Source: Streptomyces sp. AC512_CC834 (GTDB lineage: Bacteria; Actinomycetota; Actinomycetes; Streptomycetales; Streptomycetaceae). Taken from it: a DNA stretch of 64,000 nt. Shown here piece by piece: positions 1 through 6,855 of the stretch; position 1 is the first letter of the stretch, and each line of letters starts with the position of its first letter. Both the position numbers and the translations under genes were made by a program. The stretch covers positions 1-64,000 of the forward strand of contig NZ_JAGMUO010000025.1 of assembly GCF_019049325.1 (NCBI RefSeq). The letters run 5' to 3'. The notes under the pieces were generated by a model that searched no databases, was not told the DNA's origin, and saw nothing but the letters and a program-made list of their open reading frames with translations.

Positions 1-80
1 CAGTGATCGGCCAGCATCGCGGCGAGCGCAGCGGCCTGGCCCACGGTGGGCCGCATGAGGAACTTGTACGCACGGATCAT
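1..80 (-). CDS. tnpB: TnpB-like RNA-guided endonuclease, N-terminal fragment cut by the window edge
   Basis: Reading the minus strand from ATG at 80 gives 26 residues beginning MIRAYKFLMRPTVGQAAALA, the usual start of TnpB proteins (R-A-Y-K-F, then P-T-x-x-Q). An in-frame upstream ATG at 116 would add 12 residues; the position-80 start matches the family start better. TnpB uses a right-end RNA (reRNA/omegaRNA) made from its own 3' region to guide DNA cleavage. That region, and the RuvC catalytic residues, lie outside the window, so whether the nuclease is intact cannot be judged. The gene diverges from tnpA with about 50 bp between the starts. Confidence 0.65.
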   Translation of the reverse strand, partial: MIRAYKFLMRPTVGQAAALAAMLADH

Positions 81-130
81 CCAGCCCACCCCCTTCCGGT
101 CGGGCCCGTCGATCATACTACGCTTGGTCT

Positions 131-559
131 ATGTCACCACGCTGGGAACCAAATACCGATATCCGCCGGGGTCGCCACGTCATCCACAACCTTCATGTCC
201 ACTTGGTCTTCGTGACCAAGTACCGGCGTGAGGTCTTCAACGACGAGATGCTGACGCGCTGCGAGGAGATCATGCGGAACGTGTGCACGGACTTCGGCGC
301 GGACCTGACCGAGTTCAACGGGGAGGGCGACCATGTCCACCTGCTGGTGCACTACCCGCCCAAGGTCGCCCTCTCGAACCTGGTCAACTCGCTCAAGGGC
401 GTGTCCTCGCGCTACCTGCGCCAGGAGTTCACCGGCCGCGTCAACCGCTTCATCATGCACGGCCGGTTCTGGTCCGGCTCCTACTTCGCCGGATCATGCG
501 GCGGAGCTCCGCTGTCGATCGTCCGTCAGTACATCGAGCAGCAAAAACGTCCGTCGTAA
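131..559 (+). CDS. tnpA: IS200/IS605-family Y1 transposase TnpA
   Basis: This is a 142-residue protein, the normal size for IS200/IS605 TnpA, a single-strand DNA transposase of the HUH family. The HUH pair is seen as H68-V-H70 in GDHVHLLVHYPP. The catalytic tyrosine is probably Y134 in VRQYIEQQ near the C-terminus. The N-terminal HNLHVHLVFVTKYRR stretch is also typical. The protein would excise and insert the element as a single-stranded circle with partner TnpB divergently encoded. No frameshift or missing catalytic residue is seen, so it may still be active. Confidence 0.9.
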   Translation: MSPRWEPNTDIRRGRHVIHNLHVHLVFVTKYRREVFNDEMLTRCEEIMRNVCTDFGADLTEFNGEGDHVHLLVHYPPKVALSNLVNSLKGVSSRYLRQEFTGRVNRFIMHGRFWSGSYFAGSCGGAPLSIVRQYIEQQKRPS

Positions 560-605
560 CCTGCGGGTCAGAGCAGGTCAGAGCAGCCCTGAGATCGGAT
601 TCCCT

Positions 606-642
606 CCCCGCCCAAAGGCGGGGATTCCCTCCGAAGAGAGGG
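606..642. repeat. Two adjacent hairpins at the tnpA-side end of the IS element
   Basis: The first stem pairs 606-612 with 617-623 (CCCCGCC/GGCGGGG, 4-nt loop). The second pairs 627-631 with 638-642 (CCCTC/GAGGG, 6-nt loop). They start 47 bp after the tnpA stop. Subterminal hairpins here are expected for IS200/IS605 ends, but they could also end tnpA transcription. Confidence 0.5.
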
Positions 643-645
643 ATG

Positions 646-1091
646 GCGGGACAGAGCGTCCAATCTCTCCCCATCACCCCCCCAGATCGATGCCGATCGC
701 CCTCGCCTCGCCGCCGAACCGGCGCCGGAGAAGAGCCGCGCCGGGGACCCTTCCCCCACCCCCACCAGCCGTCACCCGCCGAGACGGCCCGGCGTGCATG
801 CGAGGCGCTGGTGCGCACCGCCCACGCCGGGTGCCGACGCAGCGGGCGGCTGATCGCAAACCCGGCTCGGCCACCCGTCTTTCCGGGCCGCCCGCTCGCT
901 TCTCACCCGTGCTGGAGCGACCCGAATCAAGGGTCGGCCGTAGGCCGATCGCCGAAGGCGACGCGCAGCGCCCTTTACTCGGGTCGTGGAAGCACGACAC
1001 TGGCAAAGAAGCGGGCGGCCCCCACGGCCACTTCGCGACGTACGTTTGCCGACAGGAGAGGCGAGGTGGCACAGGGCAGCCCCCGTGGTTG
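646..1091. other. Non-coding stretch between the IS end and the Eis-like gene
   Basis: About 450 bp without a gene I can support. The open frames here have no family signature. The stretch around 925-965 carries short palindromic pieces (for example GGTCGGCCGTAGGCCGATC), and the region just after 1040 lies downstream of the minus-strand operon, so a terminator is plausible, but no long stem is obvious. It may contain remains of an insertion. Confidence 0.4.
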
Positions 1092-2258
1092 CTAGAAGTG
1101 GTCGGGCAGCCAGGGCTCGAACTGTGTCGTGCTGCGGACGAGGGTCGCGAGTGTCTTCTCCGATACGGCGTGGACTCCGGCCAGGCGTGCTGAGGTGGTG
1201 GACCGGTAGCCGCCGGCGTACCAGACCGCGAGCTGGTGCCGTGTAAGGGTCACCTGTCCCTGAACGTGGGTGGGGACGATCTCGGCCGTTCCAGCCTTGA
1301 TCTGGAGCATCCACTTGCCCCGGTCGCCGACCTCGTTCTCGATCTCGATCGGTACGGCGGTGGTGAGGTCGCCCGGCCAACCGCGGAGCCGGATGGCCTC
1401 GGGGAGGTCGAGGATGCGGAGCATCCAGGGGTGCCAGGCTTCGGCGGTGGTTCGGTGGTGGCGGAGTCCGTGGAGGAGGGTCGGGCAAGGGGGGAGGGCG
1501 CCGCGCCGGAAGGTGATAGTGCGGGCGCGGGTGTTGTGACGACCGAGGAAGGCGAGCATGGCGGCGGCGGCTGGCTGGCTGGCGGCCCAGAAGTCGTGGA
1601 CGGTCAGGCTCGTACCGTGGCGCTCGTGCCGTTTGGTGGTGAGGCTGAGCAGGCCGGCGGTGGGGTGGCCGGGCTGGGCGAAGCGGTAGGTGGTGAGGTT
1701 GCTCTTGTCCTGCTTCCACCGGGTCCACCAGGTGGGCCGGTGGACGGGGCCGTTCCACTGGCGGGCGAGGTCGCGTTGGAGAGCTTCGGCTTCGTCGGTC
1801 AGTCCGTGCTCGACTTCGAAGTCCTCAGTGGTGAAAGAGCGCTTGAGGTCGTCGGTGGCCACAGCCCAGGCGAGAACGTTGGTGGGGGCTTCCCATCCGA
1901 GGCGGCGGGCATAGCCGGTGGAGGAAGTGCTGATCGTGGAGATCACGGCTCCGCGCTCGATCAGAGGGCGCAGCCGTTCGGCCGTCATTTCGGTGGCCAG
2001 GTGCTCGCCGCGTTCCTCGGGGGCCACGCAGCCGTCGCCGAGGCAGGCGCTGGGGACGGGAGCGCCGCCGAAGAACTGGTCGACGAGGAGGCCGAGGCCG
2101 CCGGCGACGACCCGGCCGTCGCGGACGGCGACCTGGAGGTCGGCGTGTTCGCACAGGTGGGTGATGTCGCCGATCGGGTGGCCGTAGGCGCGGGTGGCGA
2201 GCTGGTCGTATTGCTCCCACCGGCCGTCATCGGCTGGGGCGAAGGTCAGTTGGTTCAT
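1092..2258 (-). CDS. Eis-like GNAT-family N-acyltransferase
   Basis: 388 residues, close to the roughly 400 of the Eis family, which have two GNAT lobes plus an SCP2-like C-terminal domain and acetylate amines with acetyl-CoA. The acyl-CoA-binding loop is seen at V78-A-P-E-E-R83-G84. Y116 in TSSTGYARRLGW matches the Eis Tyr that acts as general acid. The protein ends in Phe388; in Eis the C-terminal Phe carboxylate serves in catalysis, so this ending supports a working enzyme. It is the last gene of the operon, 9 nt after the MaoC-like gene. It could acylate a pathway product or give self-resistance; the sequence does not tell which. Confidence 0.8.
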   Translation of the reverse strand: MNQLTFAPADDGRWEQYDQLATRAYGHPIGDITHLCEHADLQVAVRDGRVVAGGLGLLVDQFFGGAPVPSACLGDGCVAPEERGEHLATEMTAERLRPLIERGAVISTISTSSTGYARRLGWEAPTNVLAWAVATDDLKRSFTTEDFEVEHGLTDEAEALQRDLARQWNGPVHRPTWWTRWKQDKSNLTTYRFAQPGHPTAGLLSLTTKRHERHGTSLTVHDFWAASQPAAAAMLAFLGRHNTRARTITFRRGALPPCPTLLHGLRHHRTTAEAWHPWMLRILDLPEAIRLRGWPGDLTTAVPIEIENEVGDRGKWMLQIKAGTAEIVPTHVQGQVTLTRHQLAVWYAGGYRSTTSARLAGVHAVSEKTLATLVRSTTQFEPWLPDHF

Positions 2259-2267
2259 GGTCCGCCT

Positions 2268-2798
2268 TCAGTAGTGGGTGGCGTCGCGGGCGGCGTCGGC
2301 GTCCAGGGGGACGAGGAAGGCGCGGGTGAAGGTCAGGACGCTGATGCCCGCCTGGTTGTGGGCGGTGGTGTGGCAGGTGATGACCCCAGTGTGGGGACGG
2401 CTCTCGCAGGCCCGGCGGGTGAGGATCTTCGTTTCGGCGTACAGGGTGTCGCCGATGTGGACGGGCGCGGTGAAGCGCACGTGGTCGACGGCGAGGTTGG
2501 CGGTGGTCAGGCCGCTGATGCTGCGGACGGTCATGCCGGCCACCAGATTGAGGGTGACGCCGGAGCAGGCCAGGATGCGGCCCCACTCGGTCTGGCTGCT
2601 GTAGTGGGCGTCGGTGTGGATGGGGCCGACGTTGCCGCTCAGGGCGGTGCCGAGGAGATTGTCGACTTCGGTGACGGTCCGGCCGGGCCGGTGCTCAATG
2701 ACCAGGCCGGGGGCGAGTTCGGGGTAGGAGAGGCCGACGCTCTCTCGGATCCTGTCCTCACCGATCTGTCGGTAGCCGTGGGGCAGGCCGGTGCTCAT
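2268..2798 (-). CDS. MaoC-family dehydratase, mesaconyl-CoA-hydratase-like
   Basis: 176 residues with a single hot-dog domain. The region TEVDNLLGTALSGNVGPIHTD around residues 45-70 aligns, from memory, with the mesaconyl-CoA hydratase (Mch) pattern TEADN...N-x-x-P-L-H-x-D rather than with the classic R-specific enoyl-CoA hydratase motif G-D-x-N-P-x-H, so an Asn replaces the usual Asp. Mch enzymes interconvert beta-methylmalyl-CoA and mesaconyl-CoA in the ethylmalonyl-CoA pathway, where a CitE-like lyase is the partner. That partner is the adjacent upstream gene here, and the ATG overlaps its TGA by 4 bp. The true acyl-CoA substrate is unknown. Confidence 0.8.
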   Translation of the reverse strand: MSTGLPHGYRQIGEDRIRESVGLSYPELAPGLVIEHRPGRTVTEVDNLLGTALSGNVGPIHTDAHYSSQTEWGRILACSGVTLNLVAGMTVRSISGLTTANLAVDHVRFTAPVHIGDTLYAETKILTRRACESRPHTGVITCHTTAHNQAGISVLTFTRAFLVPLDADAARDATHY

Positions 2799-3640
2799 GA
2801 CGTACGGTCCGCTTCCGCGACGAGAGTGCGGGCGGCGTCGAAGAAGGGGGTGCCGCGCATGTGTCCGTCCACAGTGGTCACCGTTCCGCCACTGGCGTCG
2901 GCGGCTGCGACGATGGCGCGGGCCTGGGCGATCTCCTCGATGGTGGGGGTGAAGACGTCGTTGATCACTTGGACGTGGCGGGGATGTACGCAGCCCTTGC
3001 CGTAGAAACCAAGTTCCTTGGCCCGTTCGGCGTCGCGGCGCAGGATGCCGGGGTTGTCGAGTTCCCAGGTGGGGGCGTCGACGGCGAGGATGTTCGCGGC
3101 GGTGGCCGCGTTGATGAGGGCCGAGCGGGCGTAGTGGAGGGCGTCCCAGCCCAGGCCGCAGTGGACGGAGGCGGCGTAGTCGGCGGAGCCGAAGATGACG
3201 CCGTCGAGCCGGGCCGCGCGCATGATCGCGGGGAGGGTGTCGAAGGCACGGGGGCTTTCGATCAGCGCCCAGATGCCGGGGGCGTAGTCGTCGGTGTCGA
3301 GCGCGGCGGCGACGAGTTCGATGTCGCGGGGGGATTCCACCTTGGGGACCACGATGAGGTCGGGCCGGGCGGTGTAGACGGCGAGGGCGACGAGGTCCTT
3401 GATGCCGTGGATCGTCGTGAGGCTGTTCATCCGGATGCCGCGGGTGCACGGCGGGTCGGGGAGGGCGAAGAACGACTCCGAGGCAGTGCGGGCGGTCTGC
3501 TTGTCGGGGAGGGCGACGGAGTCCTCGATGTCGACGACGGCGACCGCGGCGCCGGACTTCTGTGCGCCGGCAAAGCGGTCCCTGTGCAGGCCGGGGGTGA
3601 TGATCCAGGCCCGCCCGGGCCGACGGCTGGTGCTGGTCAT
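2795..3640 (-). CDS. CitE-like acyl-CoA lyase (HpcH/HpaI aldolase family)
   Basis: 281 residues, a typical length for single-domain CitE-like or malyl-CoA lyases, which are Mg-dependent TIM barrels that split or join acyl-CoA and glyoxylate-type partners. Visible signatures are AVAVVDIEDSVALPDK (substrate and metal loop), RGIRMNSL, the metal ligand Glu in WALIESPRAFD and Asp in IFGSADYAAS. Citrate lyase proper needs CitD and CitF, which are absent, so a malyl-CoA or beta-methylmalyl-CoA type reaction is more likely, in step with the MaoC-like gene that overlaps its stop codon. It lies 7 nt after the ACP gene. Confidence 0.85.
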   Translation of the reverse strand: MTSTSRRPGRAWIITPGLHRDRFAGAQKSGAAVAVVDIEDSVALPDKQTARTASESFFALPDPPCTRGIRMNSLTTIHGIKDLVALAVYTARPDLIVVPKVESPRDIELVAAALDTDDYAPGIWALIESPRAFDTLPAIMRAARLDGVIFGSADYAASVHCGLGWDALHYARSALINAATAANILAVDAPTWELDNPGILRRDAERAKELGFYGKGCVHPRHVQVINDVFTPTIEEIAQARAIVAAADASGGTVTTVDGHMRGTPFFDAARTLVAEADRTS

Positions 3641-3647
3641 GGGGTGG

Positions 3648-3878
3648 TCACCTTCCGCTGCGCTTGCTGATGATGAGGAGGTCGAGCCGGCCGAGGGTGG
3701 TGGCGTCCTTGATGTCGCTGTCGCTGATGTCGATGCCGTAGCGGTCGGTCAGGAGGACGGACAGTTCGACGACGGCCAGGGAGTCGAATCCGGCGTGGTC
3801 GAGGCTGGCGTCGTCGGTGAGCCGTTCGGCGGGCAGCTTGAGGTCGTCGGTCAGGATGTGGACAAGATCACCGGTCAT
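3648..3878 (-). CDS. Acyl carrier protein
   Basis: 76 residues with the phosphopantetheine attachment site at Ser33 in HAGFDSLAVVEL. The protein is acidic and helical as expected. It is distinct in sequence from the housekeeping AcpP at 60164-60412 in this same window. Its start overlaps the end of the KASIII gene by 11 nt, which suggests coupled translation and a functional pair. A carrier protein dedicated to this operon implies that an intermediate is tethered during the pathway. No acyltransferase, ketoreductase or phosphopantetheinyl transferase is encoded nearby, so those must come from elsewhere. Confidence 0.9.
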   Translation of the reverse strand: MTGDLVHILTDDLKLPAERLTDDASLDHAGFDSLAVVELSVLLTDRYGIDISDSDIKDATTLGRLDLLIISKRSGR

Positions 3879-4875
3879 GCCCGGCTCCTTCCGGAAGGTG
3901 GGTGAGGGGGAGGTCTGGCCAGATGAGGGTGGTGGCGCCCCAAGTCAGTCCGGCGCCGAATGCGGTGAGCAGGGTGCGATGTCCGGGCTCCAGGCTGCCG
4001 TCGGCGGCGGAGCGGGCCAGGAGCAGGGGGATGGACGCGGCGCCGGTGTTGCCGAAGTCGCCCACGTTGCCGAGCTGGTGGTCGTCGGGGACACCGAGGT
4101 GTCGGGCGACGAACGAGGTGATGCGGCGATTGGCCTGGTGCGGGATCAGACGGTCGATGTCTGTAACGTCCCAACCGGCGGCGGTGACAGCTTGGCGGGA
4201 GGCGGTGGACATGCGGTCGACCGCATGTCGGAAGACGTCGGCTCCGTCCATGTGCAGGGTGCCGGAGCGGGAGGCCCGGATCAGGTCGGCGCCGGTTCCG
4301 TCGCTGCCCAGGACCACCGGCCCGAGCGCTCCGGCCTCGTCCGCGCTGCCGCGGCGCAGCACCACGGCTCCGGCGCCGTCACCGAACAGCGGGACGGTCG
4401 TGCGGTCCTCAGGGTCGGGAAGGGAGGCGAGACGGTCGGCGCCGACGACCAGGACGGTCCGCGCGGTGTCGGCGGCGATGAGCCCGGCCGCGGTGGCGAG
4501 GGCGTAGAGGAAACCGGTGCAGCCGGCCGCGAGGTCGTAGGCGGGAACTCCAGTCAGCCCGAGCCGGGTGGCCACGGCAGGTGCGGTGGCCGGACAACAA
4601 CGGTCCGGGGTGGTCGTGGCCACCACCGCGGCCTCCACCGTGACCGGTTCACCGTCGGCGAGGGCCTGGGCCGCCGCACGGACGGCGAGGTCGGTCGTGG
4701 ACAGGTCTACTCCGGCGACATGCCGTTGGGTGATGCCGGTCCGCGAGCGGATCCACTCGTCCGTGGTGTCCAGACGTGCGGTCAGGTCGGCGTTCGTGAC
4801 GATGTGCGGGGGCAGCGCCGCGCCGACTCCGCAGATCACGGCTGCCCTTGCGGCGGCCTCGGATGCGGCGGTCAT
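3868..4875 (-). CDS. 3-oxoacyl-ACP synthase III (KASIII, FabH-like)
   Basis: 335 residues with a thiolase fold. The catalytic triad is complete: Cys119 in LAAGCTGFLYAL, His246 in IPHQANRR and Asn276 in GNTGAASIP. The N-terminal DEWIRSRTGI motif is also that of FabH. KASIII condenses an acyl-CoA with malonyl-ACP; some relatives only transfer acyl groups. A housekeeping fabH sits at 60517-61548 in this window, so this copy is a specialised paralogue. It overlaps the ACP gene by 11 nt and its ATG shares one base with the aldolase stop, so these genes are translationally coupled. Confidence 0.9.
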   Translation of the reverse strand: MTAASEAAARAAVICGVGAALPPHIVTNADLTARLDTTDEWIRSRTGITQRHVAGVDLSTTDLAVRAAAQALADGEPVTVEAAVVATTTPDRCCPATAPAVATRLGLTGVPAYDLAAGCTGFLYALATAAGLIAADTARTVLVVGADRLASLPDPEDRTTVPLFGDGAGAVVLRRGSADEAGALGPVVLGSDGTGADLIRASRSGTLHMDGADVFRHAVDRMSTASRQAVTAAGWDVTDIDRLIPHQANRRITSFVARHLGVPDDHQLGNVGDFGNTGAASIPLLLARSAADGSLEPGHRTLLTAFGAGLTWGATTLIWPDLPLTHLPEGAGHDR

Positions 4876-5897
4876 CAGGTGGCCGCCTTGAGCTGCCGGG
4901 CGACGTCACCGATCAGGTCTTCCTGCCCGGCGACGACCTGCCGCTCACCAAGGGCGAGGAACAGGTCGACGGGGTCGACGCCTTCGGCGTGGGCGATCTG
5001 CTGGACAGGCCGCCTGAAGCCGGAGAACACCCCGGCGAGCCCGCTGGCCACGGCGGTCGAGTCGATGGCCGACGGGGCCTTCATCAGGCGGTCGGCGGTG
5101 ATGTCCGCGGCGGTCAGAACCTCGCGCAGACCGATACCGGTCTCGATGCCATGGCGTTCGAGAACGGCCACGAGGACTTCGAGCTGAGTGTTGCCGGCCC
5201 CGGCGCCGAACCCGCGAGCGGTCGCGTCGATGACGGACGCCCCGGCGTCCACGGCGGCAAGGCTGTTCGCCACGGCCAAGCCCAGGTTGTTGTGGCCATG
5301 GAAGATGACCGGCACGTCGACGGCGCTGGCGACGGCGCGCACCCGCTCGGTGACGTCGGCCGGGAGGTAGTGGCCTGCAGAGTCCATGATGCCCACAGCC
5401 TGGGCGCCGAACGTCGCCATCAGGGCGCACTGTTCGGCGAGTTCGTTGGGTCCGGTCATGTGGCTCATGAGTAGGACGCCCTGGGCTTCGGCACCGAGGT
5501 CGCGGGCAACGCCGAGGTGACGTTCGGTGACGTCGGCCTCGGTGCAGTGCGCGGCGATCCGTACGACGTCGGCGCCGTGGTGGACGGCGGCCACCAGGTC
5601 ATGGGAGGTGCCCCAGCCGGGGGCCATGAATACGGCCATCCGCGAAGAGGTGAGGGCCTCGCGGACGATGGTGAGCATCGTGGCGTCGTCGAGCGCGGCG
5701 CGGCCGATCTGGAGACTGGAGGCGCCCAGGCCGTTGCCGTGGCCGACCTCCACCACCGGCACTTTGGCGGCGTTCGCGGCGGTGGCGTAGGCGCGGAGCT
5801 GGTCGGCGTCGAGCTGGTGGCCGACCGCGTGGTGGCCGTCGCGCAGGGTCGGGTCGTGCAGGAGGATCCGGGACCGCTTGCGCGGGGGTGTGTCCAT
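4875..5897 (-). CDS. 4-hydroxy-2-oxovalerate aldolase (DmpG/BphI/MhpE family)
   Basis: 340 residues, the usual length. It has the HMGL-like TIM barrel with the active-site loop [15 protein letters not shown] (R19, D20, H22/H23) and metal ligands H200 and H202 in [11 protein letters not shown], then the C-terminal communication domain. In catabolism it splits 4-hydroxy-2-oxovalerate into pyruvate and acetaldehyde and passes the aldehyde to its partner dehydrogenase, encoded just upstream. At the position of the conserved Tyr in AGVYSSF (Tyr291 in DmpG as I recall) this protein has Phe291 (AGVFSGF), a change linked in BphI studies to loss of stereochemical control. A related pair in nikkomycin clusters is thought to run in the building direction. 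Confidence 0.88.
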   Translation of the reverse strand: MDTPPRKRSRILLHDPTLRDGHHAVGHQLDADQLRAYATAANAAKVPVVEVGHGNGLGASSLQIGRAALDDATMLTIVREALTSSRMAVFMAPGWGTSHDLVAAVHHGADVVRIAAHCTEADVTERHLGVARDLGAEAQGVLLMSHMTGPNELAEQCALMATFGAQAVGIMDSAGHYLPADVTERVRAVASAVDVPVIFHGHNNLGLAVANSLAAVDAGASVIDATARGFGAGAGNTQLEVLVAVLERHGIETGIGLREVLTAADITADRLMKAPSAIDSTAVASGLAGVFSGFRRPVQQIAHAEGVDPVDLFLALGERQVVAGQEDLIGDVARQLKAAT

Positions 5898-5910
5898 GGA
5901 CGGGTTCCCT

Positions 5911-6780
5911 TCATCGGGAGGTGGCGGCCGACTGCTCGGCGAGCAGGACGGCGGCGGCGTTGATGATGTCGACGCTTCCGGCGTGGCGGGGCAGGCGGCT
6001 GCCGGAGGCGGTCACCTCCACCGCGACCGAGATCCGGCCCGGGGCCACGGCAAGGGAGGTCACCTTGTATCCGGGCGTATAGGCGCGCACGGCCTTGGCG
6101 GCGGTCGCGATGCTCGTGCGGACCGGTGCGGCACGGATGTCTTCTGCGAGGGCGGTCATGGCCACCCGGAACGGCGGGGCGGGACGGGCGGGGCTGAGGT
6201 TGACCATCACCTTTGCGTCCGGGGCGGCGGTGAAGGTCCGGATCGCGGCGGAGGTGGTGGCGATGTACTGGTCGAGGTTCAGGCGAGTGGCCCGGCCGGC
6301 GCTCGCGCTCGCCCCGGTGGAGACCACTTCGATGTAGGTGGGGGTGCAGCGCTGTGCGATGGCGTGCAGGACCGGAATGGCCGCCTGCCCGCCGCAGCTG
6401 ACGAGGTTCAGGTGCCGGTGGGTCGCCGCCCGGTGGCTGTTGACGCCCGGGACGATGACCGTGCCGAGTCCCGTGGGGGTCAGGTCGATCAGCGTGGTGC
6501 CGGTCGGGCGCAGCGCGGCCCAGTGCTCGGCGTGGCTGTCGGCGTTGGTGGCATCGAAGACCGCGTCGAACGGGCCGCCCTCCACCACGGCGTGAATCCC
6601 GCCATCGGTGGCCGGGTGGCCCATGGCGGCCGCCCGACGCAGTCCCAGACTGTCCCGGTCGCGGCCTGCCACCAAGGCCAGTTCCAGCTTCGCCGACCGA
6701 CGGATCTTGTCGGCGAGGTCGATCCCGATCAGGCCCGCGCCGAGTACGGCGACACGCAGACGCTGTCCATCCGTAGCCAT
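5911..6780 (-). CDS. Acylating acetaldehyde dehydrogenase (DmpF/BphJ/MhpF family)
   Basis: 289 residues from the ATG at 6780, chosen because GAAGGAG precedes it at good distance; an in-frame upstream ATG at 6816 lacks this. A Rossmann fold is seen at [13 protein letters not shown]. The catalytic Cys129 lies in [12 protein letters not shown] and the domain SARASAG-like loop [15 protein letters not shown] follows. The enzyme converts aldehyde, NAD and CoA to acyl-CoA and, with the aldolase gene 13 nt downstream, forms a channelling complex. The reaction is reversible, so it could also supply an aldehyde from an acyl-CoA for aldol addition to pyruvate. Confidence 0.88.
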   Translation of the reverse strand: MATDGQRLRVAVLGAGLIGIDLADKIRRSAKLELALVAGRDRDSLGLRRAAAMGHPATDGGIHAVVEGGPFDAVFDATNADSHAEHWAALRPTGTTLIDLTPTGLGTVIVPGVNSHRAATHRHLNLVSCGGQAAIPVLHAIAQRCTPTYIEVVSTGASASAGRATRLNLDQYIATTSAAIRTFTAAPDAKVMVNLSPARPAPPFRVAMTALAEDIRAAPVRTSIATAAKAVRAYTPGYKVTSLAVAPGRISVAVEVTASGSRLPRHAGSVDIINAAAVLLAEQSAATSR

Positions 6781-6855
6781 CGGCCGCTCCTTCGTCCAAG
6801 GGGAGGGGTGGTGCATGAGGGGTGCGGCGCCGGGGTCGGCACCGGGCTCCGAGGA

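Larger units (their letters stand above)
1..645. mobile_element. IS200/IS605-family element, partial (divergent tnpB/tnpA and tnpA-side end)
   Basis: A Y1 transposase gene (131-559, plus) lies head to head with the first codons of a tnpB-like gene (minus, cut by the left edge). Divergent tnpA and tnpB is the IS605 arrangement. The tnpA-side end is marked by two hairpins just after the stop codon, at 606-623 and 627-642, which fits the subterminal hairpins that Y1 transposases recognise. The exact right end and the whole left end cannot be fixed from this window. The next gene (Eis-like, stop at 1092) lies about 450 bp further on, so the element abuts the accessory operon. Confidence 0.75.

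Noticed and set aside
1236..3005. Long plus-strand open frame opposite the Eis-like and MaoC genes
   Set aside because: It is antisense to genes with clear family motifs and has the Gly/Val/Asp-rich makeup of a GC-frame shadow.
2795..3640. CitE-like gene as part of citrate lyase
   Set aside because: The other subunits (CitD, CitF) are not encoded nearby.
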